Assembly: GCA_009785595.1 (NCBI GenBank)
Contig: WQVZ01000015.1
Coordinates: 1 to 34,453 of the forward strand
Direction: 5' to 3'
Length of the DNA stretch: 34,453 nucleotides
DNA from: Defluviitaleaceae bacterium
GTDB lineage: Bacteria; Bacillota; Clostridia; Lachnospirales; WRAX01
Positions 26,756-34,453 of the stretch are shown one piece after another. The notes beneath the pieces are model-generated. The model ran no database searches, was not told the origin of the DNA, and worked only from the letters and a program-made list of their open reading frames with translations. Position 1 is the first letter of the stretch. The number at the start of each line of letters is the position of its first letter. The position numbers were made by a program, and so were the translations under genes.

Positions 26756-29700
26756 GTGGGACATATCACTAAGAAGCAGTTTGCGAGAGTTGTCAGCGTG
26801 CTTTTGGCAATGCTGATGATCTTCGGTAGCGTTCCGGTGGACCTGTACGCAGGGACTATTGGAAGCGTTATTGAAGATTCTGCGCCAGAGTATGAGGATA
26901 CATACGCCGCTGACCTTGTGCATTACGAGGAAGAGACGGAGTATGACCCTTATGCTGACGCAGTATATTATGAATATGAGTATGACTACGATGAGAGCAT
27001 AATCCAGTGGCATTCTTTTAGCGGCTATGTTATGTCGGAAGACTATGACACGCCATTGTATGGTGCTGCCGTTTCTCTTTACTTTGAAGGCCACTTGCAC
27101 GCACGTGTATTTACGGATTATCAAGGCCGTTTTTATTTAGAGGCCAGACCGTTTAATCTTGATAATTTAGACGGATGGGCTTTGACGGCTGGTTATGAAG
27201 GATTTTATGCAGAATATGCTTGGTTGGAAGAATATATTGACGAAGTATTTGCAATTGCGGACGGAATCATCCCTGTAACCATCAATTTCTATCTGGAGGA
27301 GATTGTCGAAGTTGATTGGGACGGTTCTCTTGTTATAAGCGGTATTGTTGCTTCTTATGAAAGCACATTGCCCATTGCAGGCGCGAATGTACGTCTTTTA
27401 GGTTCTGAGGGCGAAGTTTTTACCGCCCAAACCGATGCATATGGCGTGTATGAGATATTTATCGTATCAGATGACGCATATGACCCTATTGATCTTGGCT
27501 CATTGTTGTTAGGCGCCACAATCATGGCATCTCATGCTGGTTATCGTACACAAATCGTTGATATGGACGATTATATCGGATATATTGACGCATATGGCGG
27601 TCTTGCCGTTAATTTTGAGCTTGTGCCGGCCCCGTATATACCGGCGGGCATGGCTTTGGCCCACGGCACCGTAACATTGGGATACGGCGAAATTGTTGAG
27701 GGCGCGCGAGTTGTGTTTATGCCCAACGACATATTTGCCGACGAAGATGATTTTATCATCGCATACACAGATGCAGACGGCAGATACAGCATACTTTTAC
27801 CGGCATCAGAGGCCGAGGAGTTTGCTGCATGGGCTACATATTATATTGAAGAAACAACCGCTGTACTTGACGCTTTTGGCAATATGCTGTTTGATGAATA
27901 CGGCGAAATAATAACAGAAACCACAACATTGTTTGCTACAAGCGGCATGGTGGAGCTTGTTATTGCCGCCGGTGAAGCTGCGGAGCTTGATTTTGAACTT
28001 GAATGGGTTCACGCAAGAGCCACATCGACACCTATAGGCATATATACCTGGGCTGACCTTAATGCATTCTTTAGCGGTTTTATGGGCACCAATTTTGATA
28101 ATTTTTATCTTGGTGACAACATCACTGTGCCAGCGGGCAATGCACGCAGCGGACGTGGTTATGTTGGCGGCTTTCCGTTTTTGGGTACCTTTGACGGTCG
28201 CGGCCATTCTATAACCGACCTTCGCCTTAGACCATTAACCGCCGACGAACGCACAGCAGCTCTTACCATGGGCGGATTTGATGTCAATGATTTTGGCTTT
28301 ATCCGCGTATTAGGTGACGGCGCAGTTATCGAAAATATTAACTTTGTTAATGCGCATTACACTGAGGCCGCAGGTTTTGCCGCCTGGAACACCGCAACGG
28401 GCAATATTGGTCTTGTTGCAGGTCGTGTTGCTCCGGGGGCCACTGCCACCATCCGTAATGTTGACGTAATAACCACCGGCACCGCAGAAGGTACAAGATC
28501 CCAGATAAGCATAACCGGCACACGCACCGTAACCAATAAGAGAATTGGCGGCGTGGTTGGTCATACCGGTCTCGGTTCTGTACTTAATATCATTAATACC
28601 AATGTTAACTATACCTTAAACTTTGCTTCCACCGGGCCTATTCCGTCCGTAGGCGGCATGATTGGTTTTGCCAGCGGTGTTGTTAACATAAGCAGCGGCA
28701 GCAACGACCCTGCTGTGCGCAATACAGTTGTTATGGCCCAATTGGGCGGTGCCGTGCGCCAAAATATTGGCGGTGTTATCGGTGTTGCCACAGGGGCGCT
28801 TGATATCCGCAACCTTAACGTATCCGGTGCCATCACGGGCGCTCTTAACGCGGGCGGCGTGGTTGGCAACAGCTTGTTTGCGGGTGCGGGATCTGTGCAT
28901 ATCACTAATGTGGACAGAGTAGCCGGAAATATAACCGGCGGCGGCGGCGACGCTACCGGCGTTGGTGGTATATTTGGTAATGTGGCGGCAGCTGTCATTA
29001 CAAACAGCCATCGTTTGGCTGGTATAGCCGCATCCCCCAACAATTTGGGCGGTTTGGTAGGTCGTGCAATCGGCACTGTAGAGATTCATAATTCTCACAA
29101 CCACGGCACGTTTAGCAATACCGGCGCAAACCAGCCTCGCGGCGTTGGCGGTATTGTCGGACGCGTTACCGCAACAGGTAATGTCACCATAAACGGCTCA
29201 ATAAACCATTCGTCTATAAACACCGCATTTAACGCCGGTAATTACGGCGGTATTGTGGGCAGAACCCAAGGACGTCTTACCATACACAATGCACAAAACC
29301 TTGCCGCGTACATAAGAGGTAACAACGACGGCGGCACAGGCACTGCTCTTCGTTTCGGCGCAGGCGGTATCGTGGGACGCGCAAACAACTCTGTTATCCG
29401 CATATACGACACCACCAACAATGCCAGAATCGATGGTCGTCCACGTGATGGCGGTATCGGCGGCATTATTGGTTTTGCCGATGGCGGCGGCTCCACCACC
29501 CTTACCCGCGTAACAAACACCGGCGTAGTGCACGCGCAAGAGCGTATGCGCCATCGTGCGGGCGGCTTGGCGGGCTGGATGCGCAACCCCATAACCATTG
29601 AGGGTAGCACAAACACCGGTAATCTTACCAATGCACAGGGCACCGGTACAGGCAGAAACCAGCAATTTGGCGGCCTTATAGCACGTGCTGACCACAACAC

Positions 29701-32700
29701 CGTTATAAACAACAGCCAAAACTACGGCGATATTATTACTGATACCGGCCGTACTCCACGCGGTTTGGGTGGCCTTATAGGCGAACACCGCGGCCGTCTT
29801 ACCATAACAAACTCCTATAACAGAGGAGACCTTGGTTCGACCATCACATCCGGCCAAGCCACAAACACCCCCATAGGCTGGGGCGGTATTGTCGGCCGTT
29901 CTGATATGGGCGGCACAGGTGCTGCAAACCGTGTTGTGACAATGACCAACGTAACAAACTTCGGCAGAGTAGGTGCTGCAACAGGCAACGTGCCACGTAA
30001 CGTGGGCGGAATCATCGGACGTACGGTAAACCGTACACGCGCCAATTATACCCTTAACAATGTTGTAAACCATGGCGCAATACGCGGCAATACAACCGTC
30101 GGCGGCATAATTGGTCTTAATGACACACCAAATGTCACCATCAATAATTCCGCAAACCACGGTACTGTTTCATCTGCTGTGGTTGCTTCCAGCCTTGGCG
30201 GCATTGTTGCACGCAGCACCAGAGCCAACCTTATAATACGCAACACCTTTAACACAGGCAGTGTTACACCCGGCGGAACAGGCAATGCCGCTCTGGGTCA
30301 AGCCTATGGCGGTCTTGTTGGTATGATAACCGCCGGTGTTGTTATAATCGAACGCAGCTTTAACGCCGGCAGCATTACCGGTACCAACCAAAACACAGGC
30401 GGTATTGTCGGCCGTTCTAACGGCAGAAGACAACTTACCATTCGTGACGTATACAACATAGGTACGGTTACGATGCCAAGAGGCACAAGTGCCACCAACC
30501 TGCGCTCGGGCAATGGTATATTAGGCCACAGAGGCGGCGGCCCGGTGAGAATGTACAACGTATTTAACGCTGGCAGAACTCAAGGACGCCCAATCTATGG
30601 TCAGGCAACCATTGCACCCGGTGCAAACGGCGGCAATATTGGCACATATATGCGTTTTGAAAACGTATTTTTCGATACCACCGTCCACACTGGCATTATG
30701 CAAAGACAACATCTGAGAGGCACTCTCCAAGGTGTTCCCACAGACCTTCTTACCAGAGGTATTTTGCCGGGTATTGACGGGCTAAACTGGCTTAGCGGCA
30801 CAGCCCCATTGACCGAAGGCGAAACCGTACTTAACACCTATCCGTATCTGTACTGGCAAACCAACGCACCCGGCACACCTATAGGAAATAGGGTGCTGGA
30901 AACCCGTTTTGTCTTTGCTATTACGGATATTAACAACAACGCTGTTATGGACCTGCCCGGAGCCGGAAGCAGAACCACGTATTTTGCTATGATACCGGAC
31001 AGACTGGAAGGATCAAGATTTTTCCTTCCATATGCAGGGGCTGCCCAGCATATGACACCCATACCTACGGCACATGCAACTGTCACATTTACCAGAACAG
31101 GCCCTATGTCCCTTGGCGCGATAAGCGATAACTGGGTTGTAGGCTTTGATGATTCTGACAGGTCTGCCGTAGCCATAAGGGCTGTTGATGAAATTAACAA
31201 CGTACCCATAACTCATGCGCGCTTTACCGTTAACGGCGTGCCTGTGGCTGCTACGGAAACTTTTGGCGGCATAATTCTGATAGAAATTGATGACATAGGG
31301 GCGGTTCCGCAGTTTCTCGGAATAACAGCCTTTGGCTATCACCCTATCGAAAATCGTCTGCTTACCATGGAGGAAATTGTCACACCGGCGCTTCTCATAG
31401 AAATTCCTATGCAAAGAGCACCCATAGACAATATTCGTGTTGTACTTCGCGATGATTACCCCGATGCTCCTGTCAACAACAGGGTGCTGGCATCAACTGC
31501 GGCTACAGCAGGTCAAAACTCCAGGCTGCGCCACGACAGAACCACCCCGGCATATCCTAATTATGTTCCTGTACAGGGCGGAAACACTGCCAACAGACAC
31601 TTCTTCCTGCCGACGGTATATCTGTTTGACACAATGCAGCCGGCCGCTGATTGGTTTTTGTATCGCCCGGACGGAACATTTGTGCTTACATATCAGGACT
31701 TTTTAAGAAACGCAGCCGGCACAGAGCTTACCGGTTCCGGCACAGCAGCCGACCCATGGGTTGTCAACATATACCTTGAAGACGTTGGCGTCGACAGGCG
31801 GGTTCTTAGGGTTATTGAAATACAACCTGTCGATGACGCCGAAGGTTATGCAATAGTAACCATACCCCACGGCGGCGGCACACATGTGCAGGTAGAAACG
31901 CGCAACCCCGAAGGTTTTGCCGGACCTGCCCCGGTGGTAGCCACAGTAGGCACCGCCAACCTTTGGAACATAGATTTTGGCACCGTGGATACACAAGTTA
32001 GGGTTCATGCTGCCGGCTACAGATCCAGTGAGTGGCTGTACATAGAAGATCAGCTGGATGTTAACGAAGAAACAGGCGTTGTGGCAAACACCTTCCCGGT
32101 TGTTTTGGACAGAGAGATTCGCTTCACCATCCAAGTGTACGAAGATTTTGTTTTGGAGCGGGACGAATATGGTCAACCGACAAATACGTATCGCAGACCT
32201 ATACCGGGAGCAACTCTTTTCCTTGCGGAAGACTGGCTTGGCGGTTTATACCAAGCCATCGCACCTACCGGACCAGGCCTTTTTACCAATGTGCGTGCCA
32301 TCGAAGGTGAAGAAATTATCGTTTCTGTGTCAGGCTTCGCTTCTGAGCATCACACGGTGGACTGGTTAGCTGACGTAGTAGAGGGCGCAGAAACCCACCC
32401 GGATAGACCAACAGGTCAACCCGCGCCTGGTTTTACAACCACATCCCCACGTGATGCGTGGTCTTCTTTCAACATAGTGTTGGAAAGAGAAGCCGGAAAC
32501 TATCTTACCGGTTTTGTGCGTAGCACGGCAGCAGGTAATCCTGTTATTCCTTATGCGCAGGTCACACTGATTACCGTAGGTGGCTATGCAAGAACAACCC
32601 AGGCTTCGGCCGGCGGATTCTTTGAATTTGCCAATCTGCCTTCGGGCGACTTCGCGTTGTATGCCAGCCATCCTCAGTTCCAAACCAATGTGCCTATCCC

Positions 32701-34453
32701 GCTGACATTTGTAGGCGAAGGTATGCACAGAAATATCTATCTTGATCCAGGCACAACCAACCAGCATTTGCTGTATGTTCGTGTTATGGACAGAGCAACC
32801 CCGGCAAATCCCATAGTTGCCAGCAGCGTGCTTTACGGAATCCTTGGACTGGAACCCGTAAACCTTGATGAAGGCTTGTGGTCTGTAAACCTTAACAGCC
32901 GTGCTGCCGGACTTATAACAGCATCTGCAACAGGATTTGTCACCGGCACAACCCTTGCATCGGAACATGATGAAGGTTGGCCAAATCACGTATTTGCGGT
33001 TATATCCCTAGCCAGAGTTGTACCGGACTTTAGAGTGTATGTGGTGGATGACCAAGGCGTCCCATTGTCTACGGCAGAATTGACGATGACAACGGAAACC
33101 GTCACAGATTTACCCATAACACGCGACCCGGCACCACCATTCGGCAGATTTACAGTGACTACCGACGAAACTGCGGTATTTACAGCAAGCGCGCCGGGCT
33201 TTGGGCCGATAACCGAAGCAATAACCAATGCCCACATTGCTGCGGGATTCATGACAATCCAGCTTACGCAACGTGTGCCCGTCCCAATGACGGTAAGAGT
33301 TGTTTATGATTCTACAGGCGAACCCATTCCACACGCTACCTTGCAACGGAGACCTCACGGCTCTACCGTTCACAGCGATGTGTTGGGCAATGACACAGGC
33401 GTGTTTACTGTAAATCTGACAGTAGGCGACAGACTGGTAGGTGGCGCAACAGGCTTAAATCCTGTGCCACACGACCCTGTTACGTCGGCAGACCTGGCAG
33501 CAGGAGTAATCACCATTCGCCTTACCGAACGTGTACCTTTTGATAACTTTATTGTAAGAGTGATAGACCCTAACGGAGATCTTATTCCCCATGCGCAGCT
33601 AAGCGCATCCCGTAACAGCGTTACCCCTGTACCCGGCATGACCATAACCCCGGGCACCGGCACTAACGCAGGTAGATTTGTCGCAGATGGCGTAGAGCTT
33701 GGCGATACATTTAACGCAACGGCAGTGGGATTTGACCCGAACACAGGTGCTGTTACCATTGAAAACTTTAACCCCACAACCGGCGCGGGCACCCTAAACA
33801 TAACCCTGCAACCGGTAGTTGATCCGATAGAAGTAACAGTAGAAGTGCGCGCCCTAAACGGCGGCGGCATTATTACAACTGCAAGCCTTACCCACAATGG
33901 CCAGCCGGTCTTAACCGGAGCCAATGGGGTGTTCACTCTTGAACTTACAGGCGCAAATGTAATGCCTCCTCCTGATGTTCTTGTTGCAAGTGCTCTGGGC
34001 TTTGACACTTCCGCCGAGCGTGCCATAGTATACACCGACCTTGTCAGTCAACTCATCGTTATCTATCTTGATGCCGGCATCGACACGCCTCCGGTAACAG
34101 TAACCGTAGAAGTGCGCGAAGGCACGGCAACGGGACCATTGATCACTTCCGCGCAGCTTTTGCACGGAAATGTCCAGGTGCCTGGCAATGACACAGGCGT
34201 ATTCACCCTCCAGCTTACCGGAGCAAACATTGGCAACAGGCTTAACGCATCCGCATCCGGCTTTGGTGGCAACCACCACTATATAGTCGATGGCGATATC
34301 GTTAATGGCCACACCATTGTAATTGTTCTTCAGCGCGGTGACTACACCCTCACCATCACCAACACCCCCGCCACTCTCACCCACAACAACCAAATCCTTA
34401 CCGCCGGTACGGACACCTTGGTTGTCGGCAGTGCCAATGCCGTGCAGTTTGGC
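26756..34453 (+). CDS. Giant secreted surface protein, GLUG-like repeat and carboxypeptidase-regulatory-like domains, 3'-truncated by window end
   Basis: GTG start at 26756 with AAAGGAGG upstream; signal peptide 'MGHITKKQFARVVSVLLAMLMIFGSVPVDLYAGT'; frame read open for 2566 codons to nt 34453 (7698 nt, divisible by 3). Not in the ORF track because it has no stop in the window. Confidence 0.93.
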   Translation, partial: MGHITKKQFARVVSVLLAMLMIFGSVPVDLYAGTIGSVIEDSAPEYEDTYAADLVHYEEETEYDPYADAVYYEYEYDYDESIIQWHSFSGYVMSEDYDTPLYGAAVSLYFEGHLHARVFTDYQGRFYLEARPFNLDNLDGWALTAGYEGFYAEYAWLEEYIDEVFAIADGIIPVTINFYLEEIVEVDWDGSLVISGIVASYESTLPIAGANVRLLGSEGEVFTAQTDAYGVYEIFIVSDDAYDPIDLGSLLLGATIMASHAGYRTQIVDMDDYIGYIDAYGGLAVNFELVPAPYIPAGMALAHGTVTLGYGEIVEGARVVFMPNDIFADEDDFIIAYTDADGRYSILLPASEAEEFAAWATYYIEETTAVLDAFGNMLFDEYGEIITETTTLFATSGMVELVIAAGEAAELDFELEWVHARATSTPIGIYTWADLNAFFSGFMGTNFDNFYLGDNITVPAGNARSGRGYVGGFPFLGTFDGRGHSITDLRLRPLTADERTAALTMGGFDVNDFGFIRVLGDGAVIENINFVNAHYTEAAGFAAWNTATGNIGLVAGRVAPGATATIRNVDVITTGTAEGTRSQISITGTRTVTNKRIGGVVGHTGLGSVLNIINTNVNYTLNFASTGPIPSVGGMIGFASGVVNISSGSNDPAVRNTVVMAQLGGAVRQNIGGVIGVATGALDIRNLNVSGAITGALNAGGVVGNSLFAGAGSVHITNVDRVAGNITGGGGDATGVGGIFGNVAAAVITNSHRLAGIAASPNNLGGLVGRAIGTVEIHNSHNHGTFSNTGANQPRGVGGIVGRVTATGNVTINGSINHSSINTAFNAGNYGGIVGRTQGRLTIHNAQNLAAYIRGNNDGGTGTALRFGAGGIVGRANNSVIRIYDTTNNARIDGRPRDGGIGGIIGFADGGGSTTLTRVTNTGVVHAQERMRHRAGGLAGWMRNPITIEGSTNTGNLTNAQGTGTGRNQQFGGLIARADHNTVINNSQNYGDIITDTGRTPRGLGGLIGEHRGRLTITNSYNRGDLGSTITSGQATNTPIGWGGIVGRSDMGGTGAANRVVTMTNVTNFGRVGAATGNVPRNVGGIIGRTVNRTRANYTLNNVVNHGAIRGNTTVGGIIGLNDTPNVTINNSANHGTVSSAVVASSLGGIVARSTRANLIIRNTFNTGSVTPGGTGNAALGQAYGGLVGMITAGVVIIERSFNAGSITGTNQNTGGIVGRSNGRRQLTIRDVYNIGTVTMPRGTSATNLRSGNGILGHRGGGPVRMYNVFNAGRTQGRPIYGQATIAPGANGGNIGTYMRFENVFFDTTVHTGIMQRQHLRGTLQGVPTDLLTRGILPGIDGLNWLSGTAPLTEGETVLNTYPYLYWQTNAPGTPIGNRVLETRFVFAITDINNNAVMDLPGAGSRTTYFAMIPDRLEGSRFFLPYAGAAQHMTPIPTAHATVTFTRTGPMSLGAISDNWVVGFDDSDRSAVAIRAVDEINNVPITHARFTVNGVPVAATETFGGIILIEIDDIGAVPQFLGITAFGYHPIENRLLTMEEIVTPALLIEIPMQRAPIDNIRVVLRDDYPDAPVNNRVLASTAATAGQNSRLRHDRTTPAYPNYVPVQGGNTANRHFFLPTVYLFDTMQPAADWFLYRPDGTFVLTYQDFLRNAAGTELTGSGTAADPWVVNIYLEDVGVDRRVLRVIEIQPVDDAEGYAIVTIPHGGGTHVQVETRNPEGFAGPAPVVATVGTANLWNIDFGTVDTQVRVHAAGYRSSEWLYIEDQLDVNEETGVVANTFPVVLDREIRFTIQVYEDFVLERDEYGQPTNTYRRPIPGATLFLAEDWLGGLYQAIAPTGPGLFTNVRAIEGEEIIVSVSGFASEHHTVDWLADVVEGAETHPDRPTGQPAPGFTTTSPRDAWSSFNIVLEREAGNYLTGFVRSTAAGNPVIPYAQVTLITVGGYARTTQASAGGFFEFANLPSGDFALYASHPQFQTNVPIPLTFVGEGMHRNIYLDPGTTNQHLLYVRVMDRATPANPIVASSVLYGILGLEPVNLDEGLWSVNLNSRAAGLITASATGFVTGTTLASEHDEGWPNHVFAVISLARVVPDFRVYVVDDQGVPLSTAELTMTTETVTDLPITRDPAPPFGRFTVTTDETAVFTASAPGFGPITEAITNAHIAAGFMTIQLTQRVPVPMTVRVVYDSTGEPIPHATLQRRPHGSTVHSDVLGNDTGVFTVNLTVGDRLVGGATGLNPVPHDPVTSADLAAGVITIRLTERVPFDNFIVRVIDPNGDLIPHAQLSASRNSVTPVPGMTITPGTGTNAGRFVADGVELGDTFNATAVGFDPNTGAVTIENFNPTTGAGTLNITLQPVVDPIEVTVEVRALNGGGIITTASLTHNGQPVLTGANGVFTLELTGANVMPPPDVLVASALGFDTSAERAIVYTDLVSQLIVIYLDAGIDTPPVTVTVEVREGTATGPLITSAQLLHGNVQVPGNDTGVFTLQLTGANIGNRLNASASGFGGNHHYIVDGDIVNGHTIVIVLQRGDYTLTITNTPATLTHNNQILTAGTDTLVVGSANAVQFG
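28550..30540 (+). repeat. About 20 GLUG-like 'GG(I/V/L)(V/I)GR' coding repeats
   Basis: Motifs such as GGVVGHT, GGMIGFA, GGIVGRV, GGIVGRT, GGIVGRA, GGIIGFA, GGLIGEH, GGIVGRS, GGIIGRT, GGLVGMI spaced about 33 aa apart on average. Confidence 0.8.

Noticed and set aside
28609-34393. Many minus-strand ORFs in 27571-34393 (Pro/Thr- or Cys/Asn-rich)
   Set aside because: Shadow ORFs opposite the open plus-strand giant gene and its GGIVGR repeats.

Overview
The window looks like a Firmicutes/Clostridia chromosome segment, judged from gene content and signals only. From left to right: a 3'-partial serC, a cupin protein, serA and a DUF1015 protein (+); alaS preceded by a dGTPase-like HD protein (-); a poly-proline protein with an N-terminus like Firmicutes spore/cell-surface proteins (-), flanked by related hairpins; a 1789-aa secreted InlB/Flg_new-repeat protein with C-terminal SLH domains (+); lepB plus a small DUF1858-like gene (-); several small accessory genes; the heat-shock operon hrcA-grpE-dnaK-[272-aa unknown]-dnaJ (-) with a perfect CIRCE; a 1.3-kb non-coding region; and a very large open-ended surface-protein gene (+, at least 2566 codons) that is missing from the supplied ORF track. 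The observations I rate highest are: (1) a DUF1858-like small protein whose CxxC second cysteine is an in-frame UGA (candidate CxxU selenoprotein) next to lepB; (2) three perfect 8-bp/4-nt hairpins at an exact 28-nt period between grpE and dnaK, with different stem sequences but conserved ends and linkers; (3) a 54-aa, 30% methionine mini-protein with its own intrinsic terminator; (4) a promoter-driven, apparently structured non-coding RNA divergent from hrcA; (5) the giant unlisted GLUG-like repeat surface protein; (6) an unknown gene embedded between dnaK and dnaJ. All calls come from manual reading; no database or folding software was run.
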